Positions 31,579-43,785 of a stretch of DNA of 64,000 nucleotides are shown here, in pieces. This stretch comes from Echinometra lucunter (lineage: Eukaryota > Echinodermata > Echinoidea > Camarodonta > Echinometridae), in assembly GCA_029962745.1 (NCBI GenBank), contig CM057160.1, positions 2,738,738-2,802,737 on the forward strand. Direction: 5' to 3'. The translations under genes were made by a program, and so were the position numbers. The first letter of the stretch is position 1. Each line of letters begins with the position of its first letter. Below the pieces are notes generated by a model. The model was not told the origin of the DNA, did no database searches, and worked only from the letters and a program-made list of their open reading frames with translations.

Positions 31579-33659
31579 CTAGTTTTCTGCAGCTTGCTTG
31601 GATTCCTGTTTCACCCTGTAGTCCTGTAGCGCCGCCTTGATTGCATCCTCAGCCAACACTAAAAAGTAGAATACACACAATTTGAGAAGAGAAAAAAGCA
31701 AAAACAACCTGTGATATGTATGTAAATTCCCAAAACACATAATCCAGTGCTCCACACTACATTTTTGGCAGGGGGTCCGGATCGAAATTGCAGGCTCAGT
31801 ATGTATTGAGCCCTGTGGTCACATTGTTATTTTTTTTTTTTTTCTTGGGGGGGGGGGGGGGGGGTCCAGACCTAAATATTAAGCCCATGTGTCCCATGCA
31901 CCTGTTAATGTCAAGTCCAGCATATTGAGCATAACCATACAGATAACTGTTCATATAGGTTTTCAGGACAATACTATCAAACAATAATCGATACCGGAAA
32001 TAGGAGAGACAAAAAAATATCACAAATTATATGTAAAGCCTCTGTCACTACCTTGGAATGTGTTGTGCTGAAGTCAAGATTTTTTAGTGACACTGACGTT
32101 GATAGATGCTGATATACATGTATGAAGCCATGTAAGCATGGTTTTCCTACATCAACATGATTTCTTTTCTGTTGGGGAGGGGATGGATGGTGTGCTTATG
32201 TAAACTGGAACACAAAGAATATGGTGGCCCTGAAATACGCTCTACAACAGGTCATGTGCGACGTGAATTTCGCATCCCAGGCCATGAATTTCTCATCCCG
32301 GGTCCTGAACTTCACGTCACGGTCATGAATTTTGCATCCCAGGTCATGAATTTCGTATCCTGGGTCCTGAACTTCGCGTCAGGGGGTAATGATTTCGCAT
32401 CCCAGGGTCATGAACTTCGCGTCACGGGTCGCGAATTTTGCGACTGGGGCGCAAAATTGGCCGCGAAATTCACGTCGTACATGACCTGTTGTCGAGCGTA
32501 CTTCAGGGCCACCATAGAAGGTAGCAAATATGAGGCAATAGTAATAGTTCTCTCTAAAAGTCCATCAACAATAGCAGTAGCAGAGTTAATGTCAGTACCT
32601 CCTCTCAAAATTGTTGAACCATGGTGGATTTCTAGGTCAAATCATTTTTTCTTTATATCTCAATCATTTTGCACTCCACAGATGCTCTGACATCAATAAA
32701 AAGGATAAGACAGGCATTTATTGCATGCATATAACTCTTAGACTTTGAGATGAATATTTTTAATGGCACAATTGGTTTGCTTGATGTGTTTGCTCTGCCT
32801 GAGAAATTATTCAAGTTTGTTTAATAAGCTATACTGACAGCGTCAACACTAAAAAATGATGGCACTAGGAGGTCTTTGTTATAAGAAAGATCAACAATAC
32901 TATGTTACAATCATAAGGTCATGCAATACTTACTTGAGCAGTGCAACTTGACCGGGGGGAGACTCAGCTCTTTGGCGATATCTGTGTTCCTGATGTTCTT
33001 CGCCTCATCCAGCTTCATTGGAATAATAATAAAGGTAATAATAATGACAATAACAACAACATCAATAATGACAAAAATAGCAACAAGAAGAAGAATAATA
33101 ATATCAAAAATACTTCAACATAAGTTAAACCTTGCTTGTGCACACATGATTTACTATTCAAACCAAGAACCAAAAATGCATAATTTGTTTCTAAACATCT
33201 AGGCTGCTGATAGAAATTGCATACATTTCTCCAAAAAAAAAAAAAAAAGATTGCTTCTAGGAGAAGAGACCTTTTCTATATAAGCATGCCCTTATGAGGC
33301 ATTTGTATGCAGGACTGCTAATTAAAAACTAATATTCAATTCATTGCTTCTTTCAATCATATTTTTTTTTTACTTTTCTATTTTATTTTATTTATTTATT
33401 CTATTTTTTTGTATTATCAGTCCTTGAAACCATTTCCCATTCACTCATATAATCAAAATCATTGACTGATATCAGGATTTTCAACACAGTTTACTTAGAC
33501 TATTGTCAACCTTGGGTTAGGTAACATCCTTCGCTGACGTGTTCTTACCGATCTGCCTTTGATCCATTCAGTGGCTAATGAACTGGAGGCAATGGCTGAA
33601 CCACAACCAAACGTCTTGAACTTGGCATCCACTATCTTTCCGTCGTCATCCACCTTAAT
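31579..33659 (-). CDS. ISCU: ISCU, 3' part only (copy A, exons 3-5)
   Basis: Exons 33549-33659, 32934-33012 and 31579-31658 (stop TAG 31579-31581). They encode the C-terminal 89 residues, including FKTFGCGS, LPPVK and LHCSM. The four base differences from copy B are all synonymous by my reading. Exons 1 and 2 are missing because the sequence runs into the 7.8-kb element (in intron 2) and then the assembly gap. It is intact as far as it goes, so it looks like an incomplete allele rather than a decayed gene. Confidence 0.93.
32222..32513. repeat. 21-bp minisatellite enclosed by ~50-bp inverted repeats (copy A)
   Basis: GGTGGCCCTGAAATACGCTC at the left is inverted at the right (GAGCGTACTTCAGGGCCACC). 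Between them are about ten 21-bp units of the type GGTCATGAATTTCGCATCCC. Because 21 is a multiple of three, several frames stay open, which explains the long low-complexity ORF here. It lies in ISCU intron 4 and is not coding. Confidence 0.85.
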
Positions 33660-34943
33660 CTGTGAAGAGAAGAGCGAGTGAGAAATACAGCATCGCAGAG
33701 ATTCTCAGTAATCAAAATGGAAATGAAGTATCGTCACTACTCACTGCTACAGGGTACTGTAACACTTTAGCAGGCAACAAAGTGAACAAACTATCTCAAA
33801 TTGCTAAATTTTTGCATTTCTTTAAAAAATGCCATCAACATTTCATGAAAGTACAATGATGCATACCAAGAAAGAGAGAGAAAAGTGGTTAATAAAAAGA
33901 TAAAGTTGACCACTTTAGTCCATTAAACCTTTCAAGGCTGTAGCTGCTGAATGGCATGTTTTTTGCTTCTCTCTTAAGGCGTCTTATCTTTATGTTGTTG
34001 TGCGAAAGAACGCATCCAGAACGCAAAATGGAAAATTATTGAAAATCAAATTTTTAAAACAATGGCCGGTATTCTCGAAAGCTCACTAACTTTAGTAGCC
34101 CTACTAAGTCGATATTTAGTAGGGGTTGCTATTCTCGAAGGGTAACTAACTTCAAAATGACGTCATCAGCTCACTAACTTTAGTCACAGCTCACTAACTT
34201 TAGTCACCCCTCACTAAGTTAATCACCCCTCACTAAGTTAATCCCCTTCTCCATAGAACTGTGTACTAAAGTAATTTTAGTTTGCTATTCACGAAGGGTG
34301 ACTAAAGTTAGTGAGCTGTCACTAACTACGTCATCAAGGGCAGATTAGGCCCAAAAGTTAGTCAGCTCAGGGGGCATGTTTAACTCTTCGCTAGACGGCG
34401 ACCAACCAAAATTTCGTGCTGAAACGGAGTGGAATTGGGTCTACTTATGCTGCATTTTCACCTTTTTTGTAAGTATCATGTATCTGTTGGTTTGCTCATT
34501 TGTATTTTCATGATCAAGTCGTATTTACCACGCTATGATGACATAAGTTTATTTGCAATAAAATGAATTATAATCAGTCAAAGTCAATTTGACCGCGTTT
34601 GAAACCTGAATTATTGCAGCGCTCTGTCACCTCACAGTCCCATACGACCAGATTTACGTATGGCGCTGTGAACGGCCTGGTGCATGTATGTAACTGTATG
34701 GAAGGACCAAGTCCAAGTTAGGCCTACAATCTACTGACTTTTCAACGGAGATCCGAAACAAACAAATGCATAGGCCTTATGTCTTTTCGTGATGTCGTAA
34801 ATAATTGCAAATTGCAGAAGGAAACTTTCCACAAAACTTAATATTGTGGCACTGTTTGTGTTGGCACAACCTGGCTCTGTATGGTCGATCTTGAATCCGA
34901 TTCCGAGCACTCAGTCTCAGGAGGGCCAAACTAGTAACTGTTT

Positions 34944-35090
34944 TAGACCAAAAATTTTGTCTCAAAATTTCGCCGTTACTACCTCTTAAGTGGTAGGGTC
35001 GGCACTTCTCCTTTTAGTTTTAACAGTTAGGAGTGCCGACCCTACCAGTATGAGAGACTAACGAAATTTTGAGACCGAACTTTTGGTCTA
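34944..35090. mobile_element. 147-bp palindromic element with TAGACC ends
   Basis: TAGACCAAAAATTTTG at the left and its approximate inverse ending GGTCTA at the right. The central stem contains GGTAGGGTCGGCACTTCTCC, inverted at 35032-35045. Both the ends and this motif recur in the 888-bp palindrome at 42442-43329, so the two form one family. It is nested in the 7.8-kb element. Confidence 0.65.
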
Positions 35091-35636
35091 TCATGTCTAC
35101 CGTCTAGGCCAGGACAAATGTAGGTCTACCTCGGACTGTGTGGTGAATGCCGAACATTCATTTGGAGTTGCAGCACCAGCAGTCCAAAACAGACAACAAA
35201 ATTGCCTTTTTAAAAGCAAGATTTATTTTTTTCAATTTACTAGAAATCTCAAATTTTTAATTCAGGAACTTTTCAAGTTTAACTTGATATTCCACAAATT
35301 TGTGGATTCAGAGTTGAAAATGGAAGTTAACTGCCTTTCATGTGTGGCCAAGCCCCAAAGCCTGGGAATAAATACACACAAAAGGCTTTTCCACTGCAAA
35401 GACTAAAGTAGCTTGTACATGCTATTAAGTGGAATCCTAGCAGGCTAGCATCTTGCAGTTAATTCACTATGATAGGCTTTATGAATGCGCAGTTCTGAAA
35501 GACCAAAGTCAAGACAAAGCCATGTTATGACATTGTGGGTCTAACAACTGTTGCGATCTAACTTAGATCTAGACCTACTCACCTAGTCTGTCTCACAACC
35601 CAACTTTGTCTTACCAAAGTTGTTTCAATACAAAAT

Positions 35637-35638
<2 letters not shown>

Positions 35639-35668
<30 letters not shown>

Positions 35669-35919
35669 GGGGGGGGGGGGGGGGGGAGAAATTCCCAAAT
35701 GTAATAATTTTGGAATTATCGCTGGGACACCCGCATAGCCAAGGGGGATGGTGGGGGCGGTCACTCTCCCCCCTCCCCCCCCAAAAAAAAAACAAATGCC
35801 AACAAAAAAGAAAGAAAAAAAACGAAACATGTGAGTGAGAAAAGAAAACGGTATAGGAAAACATAAGAAAAGCAGGAGCAGACAAGGAAACAATTCAAGA
35901 AACGGAACCTCGCACACCC

Positions 35920-35958
<39 letters not shown>

Positions 35959-36051
35959 AGCGGACTTCGCTTACTCTGTAAGTGGCTCACACACGCTTTG
36001 CATGCTCATACTACTGCCCCATCCAAATGAAATCCTAGCTACGCCACTGTG
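35639..36051. repeat. Poly(T)-poly(G) tract, poly(C) tract and CGTAGC-type repeat
   Basis: A ~29-nt T-run is followed directly by a ~19-nt G-run, then C-rich sequence, a 36-nt C-run (35921-35956) and TCCTAGCTACGCCACTG at the right. That right end is the inverse of the CAGTGGCGTAGC ends seen elsewhere in the window. Confidence 0.5.
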
Positions 36052-36821
36052 CTGGGACCCTGGGCTGGGTTAGGCCCAGGTTACAAAAAAGAGGTAAAAC
36101 AAAGAATGTTGAAGAAATCTCAAAACCAATATCAATACAAGCCAATAAGATGTCAGTTTTCATACAAAATTTTTATGAACATCACATAGACCAAATAAGT
36201 TTCATTTCTAAAGTGTTTTGGAACAAAAAGTTTCAAGCTGAGAATATATTCTATTTTTTGTAATCAATTGATGCATTTGGGAGAAAATAAAACCTGCCGA
36301 TACAGTAAATACTAAATATGAATTGAAATTTTATTCCAATTATGGCAATACACAGCAGAGTGGGGGAGAGTGTTTCACTTTAACAAAAGCAAAAGCACCC
36401 CATGACAAGTTTGTTCCCTCGCTTTTAAGTTTAAAAAAAAATTGTATGCATCTTGCCCCCCCCCCCCCCCCCCCTTGAAAAATTTATGCTTTTGGCCCTG
36501 ATTCTGATGTGGCAGTATGTTGGACAAGTTGTACTTACATGTGAGGTAGAAAATTATTGCCCTTACCAAATGCTTTATTTCTTGTATTTTCTCTTTTCCT
36601 AGGTTCAGAAGATTTCAAAAAGAAAATGCAATTTCGCTGAGATGTGAAATGGTGAGGCTAACTCTATGATCAAGGGCACTAACTGCCCCCACACATAGGC
36701 CTACGACTTCTTACTGTACGAAGGTGAAGAAGGCAAAAGAAGAAAAAGACTGGACTAAGATTTAATGCTTTTGGTAAGTTTGTGTTTTTATACGGAATGA
36801 TGACAAAAAGACAGCCGCTGG

Positions 36822-37272
36822 TCTACCAGCAGCTGGTCTAATTATCTGATTGTCTAATACCACATAGGCTAAACCCATTTGGTCTACTATAAATTTGGTC
36901 TAATTGCCATTTGATCTAATACATACTTGGTCTAACTCTCATTTAGGGGAAATGACCACTTGGCCTAATTGCCAGTTCGTCTAATAACCAACTTGTCTAA
37001 TTGCCTTTTCGTCTAATTCTCACATGCATGTTTGATTTATTACTGGTTTATTAAGGTAATAGACTAAGTGGTGTTAGGCCAAGTGGACATTAGAAGAAAT
37101 GGTCATAAGACAAAATGAGAATTATACACAAAGGTAAATAGGCGAAATGGCTACTAGACCAAAAGGTCATAAGACGAACTGGTAACTTGTAGACAAAGTG
37201 GAATTAGACCATGTGGGGCGAGACCAAACAGGCATTAGACAAAGTGGGAATAGACTAAGTGGGAATTCACCC
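36822..37272. repeat. TTGGTCTAATT repeat array, two inverted halves
   Basis: Left half: repeated TTGGTCTAATTNCCA-type units of about 20 bp. Right half: the inverse, AGACNAAGTGG/TAGACCAAA-type units. About nine or more units each way. The centre is near 37040-37070. The array behaves as a fold-back element with subrepeats and is nested in the 7.8-kb element. Confidence 0.7.
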
Positions 37273-37907
37273 ATTAAACAGCATATCACTGTGTGAAATG
37301 GCACGACAACTGCCAGTAATGTAAAAATTCATAACTGTGACAAATTTGTGGCATGTTAGGGGAAATGAGAGAGGGATGGTTGATTATTTTACCATTTGCA
37401 CTAGTAGTGCAGGGCAAACCATTTATTTAGAATACAAGTGTGCAGCATCTCACTTCTTGGCACTATGACTAAACAATAGTAAGATTCCTTGAAAGGTTGG
37501 ACTATACAAGTATAGTTTTAAGAAAAAAATAACTGGTAACCATGTCATAGTGTAATTACTGAAACATATTTTGTTCAAATATCCAGAATGTATTAGATTT
37601 TTTGGTTTTATCCTTAGTGCTTATTATTATGAAAGCCCTTAGGCTGAATTACATTTTACAATAAAAAGTTGAAAATGAAACATAGTCTAAAATGAAATCT
37701 GATATATAGGTTATTTTGATAACTGTGAGCTGGTAAAACATACCATAAAGTAACTGTTGATTAAGACGAATTGTTTAGTAACATTGGGACATGTTACTCA
37801 TATAAGTTATCCTACTCTTTTCTCTTTCTTTTTTTTTTTGTTTATGCAGGAAGCTTTCAAATAATGCACAGGGTGAGGCTAACCTTTCCTAGTCGACCTT
37901 ATCCAGA

Positions 37908-38135
37908 ATGGTATCCCACTGCCTTGCTGCAAGAAGGAACCAATACATCAATTCCGTACTAGAAAGGAAGTTGATTGGGGAATCTGGCAGCAGTTTTCAA
38001 ATATGGCAAGTCCCATGTGCAGCCCAAGAGGACCCAGTGCTCTATAGAGAAAATAGATACTTGCCTGATATTCAGGTATATTTTATTCAATCTTACAACT
38101 ACATGAAGGTGGAAAACAACAGAGTTTTTGACTAA
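37908..38135 (+). other. Short ORF of unknown nature inside the 7.8-kb element
   Basis: 75 codons with an acceptor-like TTTATGCAG just upstream (37852) and a possible donor CAG|GTATAT near 38074. The stretch LIGESGSSFQIWQVPCA followed by AQEDPVLYREN looks protein-like, but I do not recognise the family. No companion exons could be joined with confidence. Confidence 0.2.
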
Positions 38136-40403
38136 TGAAACCATCCAGATAATCCAAGTTGAAACAGATTGTGTACAAAACTGGTTACTTATGAGAAGAT
38201 CATGATTTAGAAAATGGTTAAAATCTTCTGCCAATTTGGGCCGCAATAATACATACTGTTTAAGCGTATTGATTTTGCTATTTAAATAGCACATGTATTA
38301 CCTTGAATATGGAGCTTCTTTCTTGAATAATATGACACGGTTGTTTCTTTGATTAAAGTGAAATAACATGTGAGTACAAGAGTAAATGAAAACTGCATGT
38401 AAGGCAATTAGGTGGCCTTAAATATTTTTTCCAAAAGTAAAAAACTTAGACTCCACTTAACTAATTTCTAAATTGCTTCTTCTTTTTCAGTTCATCTCAT
38501 TGAATACCTGATGATTTCTCCCAAGTTTTCCGGATTTGCCAGTTTTCCCTGGGTTCAGGAGGCTGCAGGTGGTATAGATCTAGCTGGGAGTGGAGTCAAG
38601 GAACTGGATCTTCTTGTTCCTTCTTGGAGCAATCCGAGGTCTCTCACTGACATTTTTTATTATTGGAGAAAAAATTGTCAAGATCACCTCAGTTTTGAAC
38701 CAATGACCCGATCTGTATCCTAAGCCATTCTTTCCCGAAAATTTAGTAAGTTGTTGAACTAGGCCTTTTAATGCAGTATTTGGTTTTATTAGTTTATCCT
38801 CTACTCGTGTATTTTATGTCTGAAATATTCTTTGGAATATAATTGGCCTGTATGCCATTAAATTGATAAGAAGGATAACTTGTATATACCTCAAAGGGTA
38901 TTTATATGATTCATGTCATTATCTAAATTCAATACCATCCATAATTGTAGTGTGGCATTGATTGATTGATCTAATCTATTGGAAGATCTTGTTGCTGTGA
39001 TGTAATTATTGGAAGAAATCATTCATATGGACCATTAAGTCACTAGGATGTTGGAAGGGCATTGTAGCATTGTTATCTTAACCCCAAACAAACTTACAGT
39101 GTAGGTTTTTTATTTGATTGCAAATGATTGAATAACAAGCAATAACAAATGATGCTTCATGTAAGGGGTTAGGTTACCAGTTATGCTCTTAAGTAATTGA
39201 TGATACTTAGTTGAATTATTTTTTATTCAAATCATCTCTTTCATTATTGCTTGAACCATTTCACAAGGCAGACGTGAGAATGAATAATATGTCAAATTTA
39301 TATTAGAAAATACAGATATCTCGCCATGACTTCTATACACACCTGGCCTGAGGGTAGTTGAGACTTCCCCATCAGTGTTGCACTACAGTGTTGTAAGATG
39401 TCTGTATGATTTTCATGGAATATTAGAGTTCAAAGAAGAAATGCATGCACTCTTCGTATATTTAATGCCCCCTTACAGAGGGCAATTCCATAATGATGTC
39501 TGGTACCCTATATGTACAACTTTGCTGGAATGATTCGTATCAGCTTTGTACTTCATAATGTGAAAAAATGTAACATTCTCAAATTATCATGGCTTGAGTA
39601 GTTCACAAAGTTAAATGAAATGGAGAATAGTAGGGGTGGGACGTACAGAAAGATCATTTTGTTGCACTGCCCCAGATTGATAATGACATTTTGAAACATT
39701 TTTCTTTTTCTCCAGGGGGGGGGGGGGGGGTGGATAAGGGGAGGTTTATTAATACAGATTCATAAAATCATCTGAAACGAAAGGTACCCTGCTGCATATA
39801 ATATTATGTCTGTGCTGATGGAATTCTTTATTTTGTATTACTGCATATTATACATATATTTGTTATTATACATGCAGTATAATGATTCTTATTTCCTTTA
39901 ATTGTTAAAGATTTTGTTAAATGTCTCACAGAAAATTTATGCTGGTGCTCATTGAATTGCTTAGTTTTGTATTACTTGAATATTAGGATGATACAATCAT
40001 GATTGGCTTTATTTTTGATCGTCATTCATCATCACACAGTTTAACACTCTTCCCGACTCTTTCTCCAATTTAAATGTTTCATATTTCTTCGTAGGTTTCT
40101 GAGTTGTATAGAGCTTGTTGATGGGAAGTGAAACACAGTACACAACAATATTGTCATGATTTCTTTTTAATGATTTTATACCCTTGTACTATTAGCACAA
40201 AACCAGAGATGTGGTATTTTGCTTATTAGTAAGTGCAGCCTTTTCTCTCCCTGGTGTTCATTTATTGCATTTTGTATAATGCTGTAGTCCTTTTTACAAG
40301 CCTAAGAATTGTGAGTTTTTCCAAAAATAAGGAAGAAAATTACATTGCTATATTGTATAAAAGTGGATCTAAGAATGTATTTTTTTCCCGTTGTTTGCAG
40401 AGC

Positions 40404-40690
40404 ATCAGTGTCATAGCTAGGATTTTATGGGGGGGGGGGGGGGGGGGGGGGGGGGAGGGGGAATGGGGGACAGTAGTGACCACTCGAACATATGAATCAC
40501 ATGAGCTAACCTAGGCGAAGCTTGAAAGCTGTGACGTTTCTTTCTTGTCTGTTTCCGCTCCTCATACTTTCTCTTACATTTTTTTCCCCTCTTTTCTCAC
40601 TTTTTTCACAATTTCTTTTTTCCCCTCTTTTAGCCTTTCTCTTTTTCGGAGGGGGGGGGGGGCAAACACCCCACTGACCTCTGGCTAATC
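40404..40690. mobile_element. GGCGTAGC-type G-rich MITE
   Basis: Begins CAGTGTCATAGCTAGGATTTTATG, then a 26-nt G-run (40430-40455), and ends with a second G-run and CACTGACCTCTGGCTAATC. This is the same layout as 8027-8280. Confidence 0.5.
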
Positions 40691-41900
40691 ATGTGATATT
40701 TATTTGAATTTATACATGACTTTAAAAGGAATCAGGGATCTAATTCACCAAAATCTCAAATAAGAACAAATTCTTCAAGCATATTAGAGTTAGGTAAGCA
40801 ATTGACCCCCCCCCCCAAAAAAATAAATAAATAAATAAATAAAATAAAATAAGAATGATATGATCAGTGACTCCCCCCTTCCCCTCCCCTATGATGGCAG
40901 ATATATGGGGTAAAAAAACAGGACCAAAAAGCAATTTGGGGGTAAAAAAAATAGAGCGGGGGGGGGGGACTGTCGATTCACAAAATGTGATGGGTCCGAC
41001 TACCTACTGGTGTTGGGCCTACCCATTCATATAAAATATAATTTAAAAAATCACAAACTCTCATACGTTCCCTCACATGGTGGGAGGGAGGGGGGGATAC
41101 TCCAGTTATTATGGAATTTACAAAGGGGGCACCCCCCTCCCATCGCCCCGCCTCATCCGCGGCTGCGGACAATATTTTTTGTTAGCCTTACATCCCATCC
41201 ACCCCATCCAGCCCCCCTTAAAATGAATATTTTTATCGATTTCTCATACAAAAAGTGTACAGAAAGGGTCTGCCTACAAGGCTTGCAAACAAGGACTTGT
41301 ATGGTGGTACGGGGATGTGCAGCTGCTCCCGAGTACCCCCTCCCAGAGAGAGAGAGAGAAGAGGAGGGGGGGGAAGAGGGAATCCAAACTTGATTGAGTG
41401 TGGAGGTCCCAGGTGAATGAACGGTCAGACAGGGTGTAGAATGAGGGAATTATTTCGTCAAATTAGTCATTAACATGAGAACACACACTTTGAATTATTC
41501 CTTAGCCATTAATGCTTATGAATTCTTTTTTAAAAAGGGGGGCGCAGATAAGAATGTCCCTTCTTTAAATAGTCTAGACAAATCCCTATCATTCGCGCAA
41601 AGATTCACAATCCGCCCTCATTTTGATTCAATTGTGACGTCACTGGCCTCCAGCTGGGTGCTAGCAAGCGCACGCTGACAGTGTGATGCGTAATATGAAC
41701 TGAGCATGCTCAGTGCGCGCTCCTAATCCCAGGATTAACTTAGTGAGCTCACTAACTTTAGTGAGGGGTCACTAACTAGTATGCTTTCGTGAATAGCTCA
41801 CTAACTTAGTGAGCTCACTAAGTTAGTGAGCTCACTAATTAGTGAGGGTACTAAGTTAGTGAGGGTACTAAGTTAGTGACCTTTCGAGAATACCGGCCAA

Positions 41901-42400
41901 NNNNNNNNNNNNNNNNNNNNNNNNNNNNNNNNNNNNNNNNNNNNNNNNNNNNNNNNNNNNNNNNNNNNNNNNNNNNNNNNNNNNNNNNNNNNNNNNNNNN
42001 NNNNNNNNNNNNNNNNNNNNNNNNNNNNNNNNNNNNNNNNNNNNNNNNNNNNNNNNNNNNNNNNNNNNNNNNNNNNNNNNNNNNNNNNNNNNNNNNNNNN
42101 NNNNNNNNNNNNNNNNNNNNNNNNNNNNNNNNNNNNNNNNNNNNNNNNNNNNNNNNNNNNNNNNNNNNNNNNNNNNNNNNNNNNNNNNNNNNNNNNNNNN
42201 NNNNNNNNNNNNNNNNNNNNNNNNNNNNNNNNNNNNNNNNNNNNNNNNNNNNNNNNNNNNNNNNNNNNNNNNNNNNNNNNNNNNNNNNNNNNNNNNNNNN
42301 NNNNNNNNNNNNNNNNNNNNNNNNNNNNNNNNNNNNNNNNNNNNNNNNNNNNNNNNNNNNNNNNNNNNNNNNNNNNNNNNNNNNNNNNNNNNNNNNNNNN
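41901..42400. other. Assembly gap of exactly 500 N
   Basis: A round-number run of N, i.e. a scaffold gap of unknown or nominal size. It separates the 7.8-kb element from the second copy of the block. Any translated frame across it is meaningless. Confidence 1.
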
Positions 42401-42441
42401 AAAAATAGGATATGACTTGGAATGATAGGTCTAGATCTAAT

Positions 42442-43329
42442 CTAGACCGAAGTGTTCTGTCTCTAACAGTCGTCGTTAGCCTCGTATTTTGGTAGGGTCG
42501 GCACTCCTCCTTTATAGAGACAGAAGCGCCCCAGTGCGTTGTCCATGCAATCTCATTGTGTTGGGCAGCGCAATGAAAAACTCTCTCAAATTAATGATTG
42601 TCACATTTTTTCATGGATGTGACATATATCATAATACGGTATAGAGTATACAGTTTACCATTGTTTAGTCTTGTTTCTTCTCACTCATCATTTTCAGGTG
42701 AATTCAGGGTCCTAACGTTAGGTCCTCTCGGTTGAAAATCTTGCCGCAGCCAACCTCTTTCTCAAGCTCTGTTCGCGCTCGCCTCCGCGCTTTTCGCAGG
42801 GAGCCGGAGATCAGCGAATTTGCGACTCGCATTTCAACCGGCCGTATTCAAGCGATCGACCACGTAGGTATGTTTGGGCATGTACGTACATGTTGTTGTT
42901 TCGTATTGGTAGCTCGTTGATACGATTGTACGGTTGAAATGCGAGTCGCAAATTCGCTGATCTCCGGCTCCCTGCGAAAAGCGCGGAGGCGAGCGCGAAC
43001 AGAGCTAGAGATAGAGGTTGGCTGCGGCAAGATTTTCAACCGAGAGGACCTAACGTTAGGACCCTGAATTCACTTGAAAATGATGAGTGAGAAGAAACAA
43101 GACTAAACAATGGTAAACTGTATACTCTATACCGTATTATGATATATGTCACATCCATGAAAAAATGTGACAATCATTAATTTGAGAGAGTTTTTCATTG
43201 CGCTGCCCAACACAATGAAATTGCATGGACAACGCACTGGGGTGCTTCTGTCTCTATAAAGGAGGAGTGCCGACCCTACCGAAATACGAGGCTAACGACG
43301 ACTGTTAGAGACAGAACACTTCGGTCTAG
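42442..43329. mobile_element. 888-bp near-perfect palindrome (fold-back element), copy B only
   Basis: Two ~399-bp arms (42442-42840 and 42931-43329) are almost exact inverted copies around a 90-bp spacer. Ends are CTAGACCGAAGTG / CACTTCGGTCTAG, flanked by ATCTAAT on both sides (42435-42441, 43330-43336). Copy A has the empty site with a single ATCTAAT (near 18170). The arms include GGTAGGGTCGGCACTCCTCC, shared with 34944-35090. No long coding frame beyond small symmetrical ORFs. Confidence 0.85.
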
Positions 43330-43785
43330 ATCTAATCATAACATCAAATACTGAACATGGAAAAATGCTTTAAATTAAGGAATATGGGTTTATTCCGTCA
43401 GAATTGAGAGCTTACCCGTAAACTGTGCATTTCACATAGACATCGATTTATTTTAATAGTCCGAAAAATAAGTGCAATGCATCCTGGGAGTGAGACTAAT
43501 CGCGACTTCCGTCTTATAATCATTATGAGACCCTTCACTTTCAACGATCTCTCACTAGCTCGATAGCTAAGGCGTCGGTCTTGAGAGATAGATGTCCCGG
43601 GTTCGAGTCACGTCAGCAGGCAAGCTAAGTCAAGAAAAAGCAAATAGCTGAGAAGACAACAGTGGAAAATATGTTGTCTCTGATTTTTTTTTTTTTAGCA
43701 GGGGGTACATATGGAACTCTTTCCCATTTAGTTCTTAATTTCTTATACTTGACCAGGTATGTTTCTTCTTTTTAAATACATGTAG

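Larger units (their letters stand above)
18113..34063 (+). repeat. Copy A of the ~16-kb duplicated block
   Basis: Collinear with 42401-58655. It holds UTP11 exons 2-8 and ISCU exons 5-3. Coding differences by eye are 9 of 726 nt (UTP11) and 4 of 270 nt (ISCU). Intron and spacer differences are larger and include insertions present in one copy only. Similarity ends at the transposon junction 34063/34064. Confidence 0.95.
34064..41898. mobile_element. 7.8-kb TIR element with CACTAACTTTAGT subterminal repeats, copy A only
   Basis: Left end GGCCGGTATTCTCGAAAG is exactly inverted at the right (CTTTCGAGAATACCGGCC, 41881-41898). Next to both ends are many copies of CTCACTAACTTTAGT-like motifs and of GCTATTCNCGAAGGGTNACTAA (34064-34370; 41735-41880). 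Copy B lacks the element: sequence matches up to ...AAAACAATG and then continues differently. It sits in ISCU intron 2. I recognised no transposase. Interior ORFs are short and unlike known families. Possible spliced noncoding or captured exons (donor GTAAGT near 34473; acceptor and ORF near 37854-38075) are speculative. The right flank is lost in the gap, so the target duplication is unknown. Confidence 0.75.

Noticed and set aside
32157..32690. 177-codon plus-strand ORF with repeated VMNFAS-like residues
   Set aside because: It runs through a 21-bp minisatellite and inverted repeats in ISCU intron 4; other frames are equally open, so it is not a gene.
31579..33659. ISCU copy A as a pseudogene
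   Set aside because: Splice sites, frame and all conserved residues are intact and its four differences are silent. Missing exons are explained by the gap.
34064..34370. Left end of the 7.8-kb element as a separate small MITE
   Set aside because: No matching inverted end is found within a few hundred bases; the exact partner is at 41881-41898.
41876..42415. 179-codon ORF
   Set aside because: Almost entirely the 500-N assembly gap.
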